Shown here piece by piece: positions 22,338 to 33,604 of a stretch of 64,000 nt of DNA (positions within the stretch are counted from its first letter, which is position 1; each line of letters begins with the position of its first letter). A program made the translations under genes and the position numbers. Source of the DNA: Alliaria petiolata (taxonomy: Eukaryota; Streptophyta; Magnoliopsida; Brassicales; Brassicaceae); assembly GCA_020283515.1 (NCBI GenBank), contig JAHZTW010000003.1, forward strand, positions 59,994,920 to 60,058,919, in the 5' to 3' direction. Below the pieces are notes generated by a model. That model did not search any database, was not told where the DNA came from, and saw nothing but the letters and a program-made list of their open reading frames with translations.

Positions 22338-22651
22338 AAGTTCGCCATTATCGATTAGAGCAACACTCCTTTCCACACTCTCTAATGTTCCTATCAAATG
22401 ATCCACCGTACTCAGCCGTGGCATCTACCTCCCTTTTCCACCTTTGAGTGTTTTCTCTTGCTTCACCGTCTTCTGCCCCATAGTAGCTTCGAGCAGTCAC
22501 TCAACGACCCCTTATTTTGTAACAATCATCTCCTTAGCCTCTCCACGGCTGAGTCTCACTCCTGTCTTAAAAATATTAGTAAGGTGCATTTGTCACATGA
22601 TCTCTCCACTGAAGATGACAAATGGGAATGCCATAAACTAAAGCTGTAATA
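22338..22651 (-). pseudogene. UGT84A4-like 3' gene fragment (copy B)
   Basis: The minus strand gives, with stops and frameshifts, the C-terminal third of UGT84A: GIPICHLQWRDHVTNA, FKTGVRLSRG, a VAE-type helix and a DRN...EC end. It lies tail-to-tail with the S1 pseudogene about 370 bp away. The same arrangement recurs in copies A (58644-58958) and C (31813-32104), and all are truncated at the same upstream point, just before an AATATCAGATTTAGGCTACA word. The RLSRG motif is nearer to UGT84A4 than to A1. Confidence 0.85.
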
Positions 22652-22889
22652 TCAGATTTAGGCTACATGTATGTTTGAGTGGTGAGATATTATAAAAATG
22701 CAAGCAAGTGTGAAAAGGAAAATTCAAGACAAATCATGTTTAGAATACAAAGAGGCAAGAACAGCATAAACTAGAATATAAATTGGCATAAAAATAGGTT
22801 TAAAAATTATTTATAGAAAAGGGAAAACACAGTGGGTCGCCCCAAGACAAACTGGGTCCGATCCTGTAGATCAGAAAAAGGGAAGCATG

Positions 22890-23718
22890 TGTAACACCCC
22901 GACCGCCCCTACTGGCGAATCACCTATCCCTCCGTCAGCCTCGTGGGTCCCGCCCCTATCCGACGGTCGGTGCGTTATTTTTCTCGGTGGCCCGACCGAT
23001 TGATTTACTTGTCTGTGCAATCACCACATGACCTTTTTCTTTGTTTTGACCTCACTCACACGGTTCCGCAGAGGACTTCACGAAAGGTCACCCATCATAG
23101 TGCTACTCCAGCATAAGCACTCTTAACTCTGGAGTTCTCTTACGGTAAGTGACCGGAAAAGGTAAGTGCACTTTGATGACATAGGTAGCCAATTCAATCC
23201 ATTTAAACTTATTCAAATGGGCCGGGCCCGGGTCGTTACAATTCTTCCTCACTTAACGGGAATTCGTCCCCGAATTCTCATCCCGCTAGTGTGAACCCTG
23301 ACCCCCAAACCCCAAGACAGTCTCCTGGGATAGAACCAGTTTGACTTCCCTTGGCTCTGATACCAATTGTAACACCTCGACCGCCCCTACCGGCGAGTCA
23401 CCCATCCCTCCGTCGGGCTCGTGGACCCCGCTCCTATTCGACGATCGGTGCATTATTTTTCTCGGTGGCCTGACCGATCGATTTACTTGTCCCTGCAATC
23501 ACCACGTGACCTTTTCCTGTGTTTTGACCTCACACACACGGTTCCGCAGAGGACTTCCCGGAAGGTCACCCATCCTAGTGCTACTCCAACATAAGCACGC
23601 TTAACTCTGAAGTTCTCTTAAGTTAAGTGACCGGAAAAGGAAAGTGCATTTTGATGACATAGGTAGCCAATTCAATCCATTTAAACTTATTTAAATAGGC
23701 CGGGCCCGGGTCGTTATA
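22890..23718 (-). mobile_element. TRIM retrotransposon with two 351-bp LTRs
   Basis: LTRs at 22890-23240 and 23368-23718 begin TGTAAC and end GTTACA (GTTATA at the far right). On the minus strand the first LTR is followed by TGGTATCAGAGCC (23365-23353), the plant initiator-Met tRNA primer-binding site, so the element runs right to left. The internal part is only about 127 bp and non-coding. The 5-bp target duplication is GCATG/GTATG (22885-22889, 23719-23723). Copy A has a single GTATG at the orthologous site (about 59196), a clean empty site. Confidence 0.93.
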
Positions 23719-23939
23719 GTATGTAACGGCCAGCTCTAGCGGTCATGACCGCTCCCATCAACACCAGAGACTCCTTCATGCTCGAATCCTTCCTTCTTCA
23801 CGGTAGAGTTGATATGTGTCCATTAAATAGATGATAACTTTTGAAATACAGCCCAAAATGACTTGAAACCACTTCCACTGGAAATATAACTCAATTTTCA
23901 ACGTCGTGTCAAAATTTGAGCTCCATAGAATATCGGTAA

Positions 23940-24490
23940 CACTACAAAAAAAGAATATTGTTATGATTTGTTTTGTCATAATATATAAATATATCGTCAC
24001 AAAACTTATATTGTGACGAAAGTGTCAGAAATTCTATAAACTAACAATAAAATCGTCACAAATCCATTTCAATCTACAAAAATGTCACCAAATTTTGTGA
24101 CGATTAAGAACGGTAACAATTCGTCACCACTTGTGACAACATTAAAACATTCACAGAAACGACACAATTCGTGATGAAAAATACTGTCACAATTAGGTCA
24201 CATATTGTGAAAAATTTGTCACATATTTAAGTCACCTATCCGTTTTAAATTGCGACCAAAATAACGTTACAAATCCTGTCATAGTATGTGACTAAATTAT
24301 AGTCACAAAAACGACACAATTCGTGATGGACGATACGATCACAACTAGACTATAAATTGTGACAAAAAATCAAATTTTATGTCATAAATTATCTAAATTT
24401 AAATCACCCATCTGTTACAAATTGCGACCACTAATCACTGATCCGTTACAAACCGCATTGCAAACATAAAAGAAGTGTATTTAACCAAAA
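23940..24490. mobile_element. CACTA-like fragment rich in GTCACAA/TTGTGAC motifs (copy B)
   Basis: It starts CACTACAAAAAAAG and is filled with short motifs in both orientations (CGTCACAAA, TTGTGACGA, GTCACAT), the style of CACTA subterminal binding sites. No matching right terminus is recognised. The same sequence is at 59381 in copy A, so this insertion predates the segmental duplication. Confidence 0.6.
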
Positions 24491-25045
24491 AAAACTAGTG
24501 TAAAAGTTGAGAAAATCTAATTACATCTCACGGTCGAAATTTGAGATCCACTCAAAAAAATTTATGTCATTAAACTCCCCAAAACACGTGTGATTTATTC
24601 TCGGGACTCTATAGAAAAAGTATATACTATATGAAATAAAACAAATCTAAACAATTGATCAACATACTTCTTCATTTTTTTTTTTGTAGGGTTTCTTTTG
24701 CAAGCCTTATAAACCCCAGAAAGAACATAGCATATACAAGCTCCTAAACCTCATCCTCGCTTCCCTCCGGTCCATGAAGCTTGTTCCTGCATTTTTGTTG
24801 TTGTATTAATGAAACCACTCCTCAAGATCACAGAGAGCATTTAACAGAACAAGAAGATCAGAGACAGAGAGGGATATAATAAGATTTAGTTTGCTGCAAA
24901 AAATGGATCATTACCTCATAATACGGTAAGTTGATGCTTATCTTTGAGAAGGAAACCGCAAAGTTATGATCACACAACTCACAAAAATTAAGATTCGAAT
25001 TTGTTTTGGTGAATCAAAGGTTAAAATTCTCGAGAAAACAAAAAG

Positions 25046-25686
25046 CAATGTTTTGAAACCCGTACCGGACCGCCCGGTTCGCCTGGTTAACCTGCGACCC
25101 GGTTACTAATTCGGTTTGGGTTCAATACTTAAATCCGCTAGTTATAAACCCGGTCAAACCCAAAGAAATCCGCTATTATCCGGTAATCCGGCGATCCGGT
25201 TCATTGGTTGAACCAACTGGATTGCAGTTTACTTTTATTTTCACACGAACGATGATAATTTCTCTTCTTTGACATAATAGTAATCCGATTTTAAAATTTA
25301 AGATTTTGAGTAACCGATCTCATCTTGTCTTATAAGTTAAAATTGTAATAATTATAGACTACAATTTTGTCGTGGATTTGATTTTTTTTTATATCATATA
25401 TGATTCTTCTTTTTTTCTATTTAATTTTTTTTGTATTCTTTGCTTCATTACCTTTTCACAAGTGTGATTATAATTTGTTTTCTATTCTTTTCCTTCTTTT
25501 TCTTTTATTATTTTTATATGTTATGAAGATTTTTTTTAATATATTCATAGATAGATATACATAATGATATTAAAAATTTATTATCTATTAATCCGCGGTC
25601 GGACCAGAGCAATCTGAATCAACCCAGTGATCCGGCAATCCAGAAGCTATTCCGGTTCTCTTGCCGGGTTGGGTTTAAAAATATTG
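25046..25686. mobile_element. hAT-type MITE (641 bp) in copy B
   Basis: The ends are CAATGTTTTGAAACCCG and, reversed, CAATATTTTTAAACCCAAC. The flanking 8-bp target duplication is ACAAAAAG (25038-25045, 25687-25694). Copy A has one ACAAAAAG at about 60429-60436 and no insert. The internal part is rich in CCGGT/ACCCGG words near both ends and is AT-rich in the middle, with no coding frame. Confidence 0.92.
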
Positions 25687-26482
25687 ACAAAAAGAAAAAC
25701 ATGAAATTCCGAAGCATACTCACACTCTACTGAACCCGTATTTGTAACAATCCAATCCCGCGATATGGGCCTATTTTTTTAAAGATCAGATTTATGAGAT
25801 TATAATCTAAGCCTGATTAGTTACTTAAGCATAATTAAGAGAAACCCTAAATCTATTTGTGGGTTTTGTCGAGAGATGGAAAAAGGAGAAAGATAAAAAG
25901 GAAGAGAAGGCGTGGTGGCCGAGAGGAGAAAATAAGAAGAGAAAAAGGGGAAAGAAGAAGAAGAAGAAGAGTTCGACATTGGTTTTGTGAATTGATTTCC
26001 CAGCTAACCGTGAGGAGCCACGCGCGGATCTACCTACCTATGGAAAGCCCCGATTCTTATCGTTTCTTAAAGGCCGTGTTCATCGCGAAACAGATTAGAG
26101 AAGGAGTGTGATTGAGGCAACTTTGGAGGCTTGCGGTGACATAAAAAACGTCAATTAGGTTCAAAAAGGTACCAACGTGACCCTCATCAACACATGAATC
26201 TAGTGGAGGTAAATTGGAACCATAGTTCCATCGGAGCTGCATTTTGGAAGCGTTGCTTCTTGAACAAGAAACGTTTGAGAAACCTGCAATATGCAATAGT
26301 GAGGAAACAATTACCGAGTAAGAGTTTTGTAAACGGATTCCCGAACAACCAGAAAGATTCAAAGCTCGATATAGGTTTCCATGGAAAGATATTGCTTCAA
26401 CGAATCTTCACAATATAAAGGTTTATAAATTAGAGTTATATGTTATCCGCAAATAAATCTGCATGTTGGCCCAAAATCTTTA

Positions 26483-26731
26483 GTGTCTGAGATTTGCAGA
26501 AAAACAGTTTCGCTGCAACTTTTTCAAGAGATCGTTTGGAGAGTTAAAGAAAGTCCGATCAAGCTGAATTTTGGTGGAAAGCATGGTGTCATATGGACCT
26601 TCATATTCAACGGTGGGATTGAGAAGTTAACGGTCCGTTTGGCAATGATTCATGTCTTTATGAAGCTGTTTGATGCAGAGAAAATCAGTGTGTTATGTCT
26701 GACAAGTTCTGATGTTTGGTTGGACAAATGA
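26483..26731 (+). other. Unrecognised open frame, part of a degraded gene (copy B)
   Basis: An 82-codon frame: a Leu/Val-rich first part, a KLNFGGKHG motif, then a mostly hydrophobic stretch (IWTFIFNGGIEKLTVRLAMI) and an SVLCLTSSDVWLDK end. The counterpart in copy A lies at the end of a longer, 139-codon frame (61071-61490). Upstream in B the frame is interrupted. I do not recognise the family. The preceding A/G-rich region (25857-26110) shows no domain. Confidence 0.35.
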
Positions 26732-26734
26732 TCT

Positions 26735-28265
26735 CGGTCTGAGCTCAAATTTGGTAGGAGAGTTCTGGAGTCGTGGAGATAGCTCTCGGTTGAAGGAGAA
26801 CCGATTTAAGTATAAGGAGCTTGGAGAAACTTGCCGTTGAAGTGGAGATAGAGAATCTGTCCAAAGAAGAAGAAAGGAGGAATTGAGTTATGTCTTCGAC
26901 AACAAGTGGAAAAGGTGAGGGTTGGGATTTGTGGAAACATAGTTCACATTCCTTCTATTATTTTACTTGAGTTATTGTTAATAGGCTTAGATCTGATTGT
27001 TAGAATATGTAGAACCCTATGATTTGGAGGCTGGCCTTAGCTCAGAAACTCCCACAGAAATTGTTATTCGCGAAATTTCTAGGAATTCTAACTTTTTTAA
27101 ACCAAAACGGAATGTTGGGGGTTTGTGTGTCACGGTTTGCAGTAATGATATCAACCAGCGAAAGAGAATTAAACGGTTGAAAATCAATAGGTAAAAGGCG
27201 TTGGGTTCAGGGGTGTTCTCCAGGGTTCATGGATCAGATCTAACAAGCAATAGATTAGGTTTTAAACGACTTAGTTGGTTAGGTTCCTAAGCTGAAACGG
27301 TCGACTATGATTACCATGCGCTCGCGGATCTAACAACCTACGTTTGCTTCGCTCCGCGGATATGAGTTATCATCCCACGGTGCGAATCAAACGCGCAAAC
27401 ATAACATTGACTTATTTGTAAACACTCGCGGTGCGGTCCGTCGATATGCCTAAGCATCCTACGGTGCGGTCCGCTTGATAACCTCTAGATCTAGATAATA
27501 GACTCACGATCGTGTATCTAGTTGTTCTGGGATCAGTTGCTAGTGATCAGAAAAGCAAACATGCAATAAGAGCAAGCATTAAACGAAGATACCTAATAGA
27601 AACTTTATCTCTATCAACCTAGAGAAATAGATCCATGATTAAACCCCTTTGAAAAACCCCCTTAATACCCAACTAGATGACTACTCATTCATGGGAACGA
27701 GAGACATCCTTCGAGATAAAAAAAATGTGTGAGTTGTATTGAATAAGAAATAGAATTAGAAAATTTCCCCAAAGAAATCTGATTGGAAAGATCTTCTTAA
27801 AGTATTGAAAAGCAAAAGAACTACGAACAATAGAAGAAAAGAGAAAGTAAGAAAGGTGGCGACCAGGCGTGGGTCGGCCACTGGTCGTCTGAGCATCCCT
27901 GGCGAGGCCAACCTTCTTTTGAGGGTGTGCCTGCCGGACCTTCTTGCTTCCTTCATAACTTGAGATCCAACCGTAGGATTGAACTCAAAGCACCTCGAGG
28001 TGAAAGACAGCTGAAAAGGCTATTTTGTCTCTAAATATGAGCTTGATCTTGTGGTGGGAAGGTCGTCGTTTGATGTTAAACTTATGTCCCCGAGCACTTG
28101 TCCTGGAAGTTCCCGTTTTGCTCCAAAATGTATGCTTTTTGTCTAATTTCTCTGAAATGACTCTTGAGACTAGAAAACGTGAAAATCACTTTAAAACCAT
28201 TGAAAACCGGGTTAAAACACTTGTAAAGGATTTTGAAATGATAGGTTTTAGGAGTAGAATATGAG
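26735..28265. other. Repeat-like region without a supportable gene
   Basis: After copy B ends near 27000, the sequence has features of an unidentified retroelement: CGGTGCGGTCCG and related GC-rich words repeated between 27300 and 27480, then a low-complexity AG-rich part. A minus-strand open frame at 27756-27956 has no domain. No LTR ends or target duplication were found. Confidence 0.4.
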
Positions 28266-28270
28266 TGTTA

Positions 28271-29641
28271 TCAGAGAGCTTGTAAGTAGCGCTTGATTTT
28301 GTGTCCATGCTGACCACATCTACCACATTTAGAAGGCAACCATGCATATTCCACATCAACCATCGAAATAACTCTGTTCTTATCATCAACAGCTATTCTT
28401 GTTGGAAAAGCTTTGCTCAACTCCACCTCAACCAAAATCTTGGCTTCACGCATGAAAATCGGGTCTAACCTAGGTTTGTGAGTTGCCATAGAAACACCTA
28501 GACCTGAAGCAATATGACTTATGCCAGGAATATAGTATAAGATGTTGGGAATGTTCTTTAAAGTTATCCACACTGGAATGATTTTTATCTCAGGTATTGC
28601 TAAAGAAGCTTGTGGTGTCCAAAGAGCGACAAACATTAGACAATCGTCAACATGCCATAGCCCCCTTTGGAGAACCCAAGTCCTAGTGGCTTCTTCTGGT
28701 ATATGGAAAAGGTAATTAGAATCTCCTAGTTTCCTAATGGTAATTCTGAAATTTCTTCCCCATAACTTATTGAAAACCGCATATGTTAGATGTTAGACCA
28801 CCTGATGGAGGAGAGCATCTATAAAACTGACCTAATACATATTCTGTTTGGTTCTCTAATCCTTGCAACAAGACATGAACATGAATGGTTGCCTTATAAG
28901 TACCGTCCTCTAGGTAATTCGGCTCAGTTGCTCTATAAAGATTCCTTGAAGCTGGATTCATTTTTGCTGCCCATGGAAACCGATAACATTTTCCACCGCC
29001 ACTGGTTTTCTCAAGACCTGCTTCTCTCGAGCCTGATGAGTTCCACTATGTTTTGAAAAAGATAAAGACGACCACATTTCTGGATTTGCTCCGTATGCAC
29101 TAGTAGGTTGATGAGAGCTCGAGGTAGATGAGAAGCTGAGCTTCTTAGTCCACGCACCCTTTAGAGGAAGAGATTGAATGGGACGATGACTAGAATCAAG
29201 GTCCTTACCCACAATTTCAATATCACAATTTGCGGAGTCTTTCTTTGGCATTTCAATCTCTGATTGATTCACCTCTATGAAAGACTTTGCCGCTTTCTCT
29301 TGTTCGGGAACATAACCATCAATATGCAGATCTGATGGAGGGATAGAAACCAGAGTTGCAGTTGGGATAGCGAGTGGAGGAGCCGACGGTGGTTTGAGCA
29401 TGGATTCCAGTGAAGTTTTAGCTGCAGGGGAAGTTGCGAGTGCCCGAGAGTAGCTGAAGACGTTGGCCCCCATCCAGGGATTCAAGTATGGCCATCGAGG
29501 ATCCAGAGTTTCAGAGGTCTTATCGTCGGAGCCATCTCCGGTTGCAGCGACGAGACTTGGAGAATTGGCCGAAGGTAGACTTGACGAATCTGTGATCGGG
29601 AGAACTATGGATAATGGAAAAATTTGATTAGGTTTTCGCAT
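28271..29641 (-). pseudogene. L1-type LINE ORF1 relic (DUF4283 / zinc-knuckle type)
   Basis: Minus strand. The 5' part (29641-28958) is a Ser/Pro-rich N-terminal region (WPYLNPWMGANVFSYSRAL). After frameshifts around 28960 and 28640-28770 comes a DUF4283-like part (28636 leftward): VALWTPQASLAIPEIKIIPV, VWITLKNIPNILYYIPGISH, FPTRIAVDDKNRVISMVDVE and the knuckle CGRCGQHGHKIKRY. In an active protein the knuckle would end in Cys (C-x2-C-x4-H-x4-C). Here the last position is Tyr. ORF1 proteins bind element RNA. No ORF2 is present beyond the stop near 28271. Confidence 0.8.
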
Positions 29642-29767
29642 TTGTGTTCGCCTGATTGGGGGAGCGTGTATCTGGCGCGTGTGGTGAAAATTTCACAGTT
29701 CTTTTCTATCCGAATTTACACTCCTAAACCCTTTGCCCCACCTTCATCAAACACTGAAGAAGTCTGA

Positions 29768-29770
<3 letters not shown>

Positions 29771-29818
<48 letters not shown>
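29771..29818. repeat. (GA)n microsatellite
   Basis: About 48 bp of uninterrupted GA dinucleotides, abutting the inverted-repeat element at 29819. Confidence 0.95.
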
Positions 29819-29822
<4 letters not shown>

Positions 29823-29935
29823 AAAATTTGCAAGACTAGCCATGATTTTGAAAAAACACAGGTCAACCTTCCACTCAATCATCAATTCGCATTACAGCCC
29901 ACTCAAGATCATGGGTAGTCTTGCAAATTTTGTCC
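29819..29935. repeat. 117-bp inverted-repeat element with ~31-bp arms
   Basis: GGACAAAATTTGCAAGACTA at 29819-29838 is matched by its exact reverse complement at 29916-29935. The arms continue inwards with two mismatches (CCATGATTTTG / CAAGATCATGG). The right arm and its flank recur at about 30360-30400 in the tandem duplicate, without the left arm. It could be a tiny MITE or a foldback; no target duplication was resolved because of the adjacent GA run. Confidence 0.75.
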
Positions 29936-30790
29936 AAGTGACAGGTTAAATTACATAAAACCTTAAAACAAATATATGATAAAAAACCAAAAGAAGTCTT
30001 GACATCATATTTTTTGTATGAACTTTAAATTAACCCCTACTAAAAAATAGAAATATAGTTAATAATTTGACCAATAAGTAAGCTTTGATTAGATACTTTT
30101 TGTTTCAAAGATAAAATAATAGTTTCAAAATTTTGTTTGGTCAATAATCAAAAACTATTTATAATACAAGAAAAATCTAGAAAAATTCAAAGAAAAAGAG
30201 AATAAAATAGAATTTTATATTAATTTCTTAAAATTTTAGTGTGAAATTTAATTACACAATAAATTCATTTAAAATACTTCTATATAGAATGAAATCAAAT
30301 TCACTTTGACTTTGAGAAAATGAAGGTTAACCTTCCATCGATCGTCAACTCGCATTACAGCCCATCCAAGATCATGGGTAGTCTTGCAAATTTTGTCCAA
30401 CTGATGGGTTAAATTACAGGAAACCGTAGAACAAATATAAAATAAAAACCAAAAGAAGTTTTGACATCACATTTTGTGTATGAAATTTACATTAATCCCT
30501 ATTAAAAGATAGTAATATATTAATAGTTTAACCAATATGTAAGCTTTGACTAGCTATGTCTTTTTTTTTTTTTTTTTTTTTCTCTTTCATACTTTTTGTT
30601 TCAAAGATAAAACAAAAGTTTCAAAATTCTGTTTGGTCAATAATCAAAAAATATTTATCATACAAGAAAAATTTAGAAAAGTTAAAAAAAAAAAAAAGAT
30701 AGGATTTTATATTAATTTCTTAAAGTTTTTTGTGTAAAATTTAATTACACAATAAAACTAATTTAAAATACTTCCATATAGAATGAAATA
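29855..30790. repeat. Tandem duplication of about 460 bp upstream of the S1 gene (copy C)
   Basis: Units at about 29855-30317 and 30320-30790 share words in the same order: CGCATTACAGCCCA, AAGATCATGGGTAGTCTTGC, AAAACCAAAAGAAGT, CAAGAAAAATCTAGAAAA-like, TTTAATTACACAATAAA and CTT(C/T)(T/C)ATATAGAATGAAAT. Only the proximal unit continues into the S1 core promoter. A T-run (30561-30582) interrupts the second unit. Confidence 0.8.
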
Positions 30791-30922
30791 AATATCACTT
30801 TGACCACCACCACTTCACCATTATTCTCTAAAATTACAATATTTCCATTAAAGTTTCTTAATTTTTGCATAATGCATTTATGTGTATATATATACATACA
30901 TATATATATATTGGCATTGTAT

Positions 30923-30931
30923 TATATAAAT
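30923..30931 (+). promoter_or_regulatory. TATA box of the S1 gene, copy C
   Basis: ATATAAATC within TTATATAAATC lies about 70 bp upstream of the ATG at 30999, at the same distance as in the other S1 copies. The stretch from the TATA box to the ATG is nearly identical in all three. Confidence 0.55.
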
Positions 30932-30998
30932 CTGTACATTTTATCTTTTAGATACATTTTATTTCTAACAAAATAATCTATATTGATTAATCAAAACG

Positions 30999-31415
30999 AT
31001 GAATCGCCTCTTGTCTTTACTGTTCGTCATGGCATTGTGTGTTAGTTTCTGTAATGCGAAGCTCTGGGCTGCAAATCTCGTACAATTCAAAAACTCTCTT
31101 GGTCCGCATAAAGGGGTTTACATTTCTTGTAAACTCAATTCAGCATTCGATTTTTTTTTGAACCCTGGAGAAACCTTTAATATAAGATTGCATGGTTCTA
31201 TATTTTCTAAGACCAAAATGGATTGTGTCATAATACAAAAACTTAAAAACAAGATGACAAAGATTAGGGCATATAAAGGTGGTAGTGCTTTCTTTGAACA
31301 TGGTAAGACGAATTACTGGGATATTAGAGAAGATGGAATTTATTTTACACATGGTAAAGCAGTGCCCAAGTTAGAGTATAAATGGTTTACTCCACAAAAA
31401 GAGAGTTATAAATGA
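30999..31415 (+). CDS. Secreted S1-type protein (plant self-incompatibility protein homologue)
   Basis: Intronless, 138 codons, the usual size for the S1/SPH family of small secreted plant proteins. The founder, poppy PrsS, is the stigmatic self-incompatibility ligand; most Brassicaceae members have unknown roles. A hydrophobic signal peptide covers residues 1-20 with likely cleavage after CNA. The mature part follows the S1 pattern: VQFKNSLG, ISCKLN, LNPGETFNIRLHG, FSKTKMDCVI, then NYWDIREDGIYF. Only Cys44 and Cys76 remain in the mature protein; the second Cys pair usual before the W-x-I-x-x-DGI motif is absent. The start is the first Met and is shared with the 57830 copy. A UGT84A fragment converges on it from 31813. 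AATAAA signals follow near 31520. Confidence 0.9.
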   Translation: MNRLLSLLFVMALCVSFCNAKLWAANLVQFKNSLGPHKGVYISCKLNSAFDFFLNPGETFNIRLHGSIFSKTKMDCVIIQKLKNKMTKIRAYKGGSAFFEHGKTNYWDIREDGIYFTHGKAVPKLEYKWFTPQKESYK

Positions 31416-31812
31416 ATCTAAGATGATTTTAAAAAGTAGCCATATTTTTACTCATATGAAGTGGAATTTATTTTATCTTTATATTTTATCTGCGATTTCA
31501 TATCTTTTGTTATTGAGATGAATACCTATTGAATAAAATATTCATATTTGACAGTTGACCATCGGTGGGTTTATAAATAAAATTTACCAAACGTCTCGCC
31601 AAAAAGGATCATTTTTTCAATTCATTCTAAAATTTAATAAACAATTAGGAGAATAACTATCATAAAATATGAAGATTAATTTACAAATATATCTTAAATA
31701 TAAAATACAAGAAATAGAATAAGATTATTCTAATATTTTATTCCAATCATTCACCATATATGCTCAATAAAAATGTCAAAATTGGATATTCTTTAAATAT
31801 AATACTTTCAAG

Positions 31813-32104
31813 TTCGCCAATATCATTTAGAGTAACCAACTTTTCCACAAACTCTCTAATGTTCCTATCAAATGATCCACAATACTCAACTGTGGCATCC
31901 ACCTCCTTCTTGTACCTTTGAGTGTTTTCTCTTGCTTCACCGTATTCTTCCCCACAGTAGCTTCGAGCAGTCGCTCAGCAACCCCTTCTTTTGAAACAAT
32001 CATCTCCTCATTCACTCCACGGCTGAGTCTCACTCATGTCTTAAAAATAACGTTTGTCTCCCCATTGAAGAAGACAAACGGAAACACCATAAAATAAAGC
32101 TCTA
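31813..32104 (-). pseudogene. UGT84A4-like 3' gene fragment (copy C)
   Basis: The minus strand encodes the last ~90 residues of a UGT84A protein in shifting frames: RLSRGVNEEMIVSKEGVAER, LLEATVGK, then DRNIREFVEKLVTLND in another frame. The PSPG box is not intact: only a degenerate trace of its end remains near 32060. It is tail-to-tail with the S1 gene about 400 bp away and ends at the same ATATCAGATTTAGGCTACA boundary as copies A and B. Confidence 0.85.
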
Positions 32105-32722
32105 ATATCAGATTTAGGCTACATCTATGTTTGAGTGGGGAGATATTATAAACAAGCAAACAAGTGTGAAAAGAAAAATAAAACACAAAGGTTGTTCACG
32201 AGGTTCAGTTCTAAAACTTATATATATGAGATCTTGTGCATAAAACAATTACAATTGCAAACAGTATCAAGCAGAACAGTTTTAATCTACTGCTTTTTTC
32301 TACATAGACTTACAAATGATATCAAGCAAAACTGTCCTAATTAACATACTGTTCTAACTTCTAACCCATCATGTCCTGAGTTAGACTTTCCCTAAGTCTA
32401 CACCCCAACATTTTTGTTTTCCATGATATCCGCTAGCACTAGCATCAACATTTTTTCTCAACAATTACGATTTTCTCATAATCACCACCAACAGATTTTG
32501 AAATCTCATATAGTAGGACAATGACAGAGGAAATTTTTTAATCTCAAATAATATTACCATAAGTGCATGGCAAATCGATGTAACATCTAAAGATTGAAAA
32601 CGCAAGGCTCTTGCGACATTAAGTATATGCTCAACGCGTCTGTTCTGTTGTCGAGTACATGGTTTTCACTTTATTGTCAAATTACTTTTCAAATAAGGCA
32701 ATAAAATTCCGCAAGGTCGAAG
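32105..32722. other. Intergenic DNA
   Basis: The first ~80 bp continue the copy A/B/C homology (TTGAGTGGGGAGATATTATA). The rest has no gene and no recognised element ends; it may include a worn retroelement fragment. Confidence 0.45.
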
Positions 32723-33315
32723 AAGTAGCTGTTTTGTCGCGAAAAAAATAGAGCCAGAGAGCTCGCAAATGATCATTCAAGATTGTCCGTAAACGTTTCT
32801 CTTGAGCCGAAAATACTTAGATTTCCTGCCAAATTAAAACTCAAAATACACTAAAAGTGTAGATATAATGTGAAAACCAAAGTATTTTTTTATTAAAAAT
32901 ATATAAAATAATATAAAAGGTAAGTATACAATGTAAAATATGCGACATGAACTTAAAGGTGGTGACTTAGTGGTAACTGATCGGTGGTAATGCGTAAACC
33001 CAGTCTCTTTTCAATTTAAGTTTTGTTAGGAATAAATTTACCGTTGCCCACTATTCTTTAAACATGGTGTGTTTGTCTCCAACAAGTTTAATTGTCAGAT
33101 TAGTTGGTAGTTGCTTGGTTCAATTTGTGTCGCATCTACTTGAGTAATTAAAAAATTAAAATAAAGTTGTGAAAATATTATTGGAAAAGAAAATTGATTA
33201 TGCTATCTTTACTATTAAACGTATTAATCAAAAAATTTATTGTTTTCATATTTTTGAAAAGTGATTATACTACATATTTGTTGGGTTTAATAAAAATATA
33301 ACTAACAACGAAGAA
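32723..33315. repeat. Duplicated flank, matches 18181-18775
   Basis: Same orientation and almost the same length as 18181-18775 (see there). It precedes the 3' end of the UGT84A3-type gene by about 300 bp, so this is probably the source position and 18181 the displaced copy. Confidence 0.9.
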
Positions 33316-33604
33316 TTATTAATATACTAATTGTAGTTTTTAGTGTTTTATTTTATGAAAATACTATTCAGTTTAGATATTTCCGTTATTAAATCATTCG
33401 TTTATACTCTCAAAGAATCCGAGCGTACGGTCAGCTAATGGATCGGAGTGATGAAAAAAATATGAAAATAATGATATATTATATCACTAGAACCATGAGA
33501 TAATATTTGTAGCAAATGTTGTGGCGGTTTAGGTTTTGGAGTTACATGAGTTACACATATACATCAACACTTTGGACTCTTACGAGACGTTATCATTAGT
33601 GTTT

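Larger units (their letters stand above)
21265..27000 (+). repeat. Segmental duplication, copy B (partner 57487-61757)
   Basis: Collinear with copy A from about 21265 (57540) to about 27000 (61757), in the same orientation. The unit holds an S1 gene, a convergent UGT84A 3' fragment, a CACTA-like fragment, and an unrecognised open frame. B differs by two clean insertions absent from A, a TRIM (22890-23718) and a hAT MITE (25046-25686), and by about 45 bp near 24770-24815. Apart from these, long stretches are almost identical. Confidence 0.92.

Noticed and set aside
22398..22649. Small plus-strand frames (also 58702-58950) as novel peptides
   Set aside because: They are the antisense of the truncated UGT84A tails.
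27200..28265. A solo LTR or a gene in the GC-rich repeat region
   Set aside because: No TG...CA borders, target duplication or domain could be identified, so only a generic entry is given.
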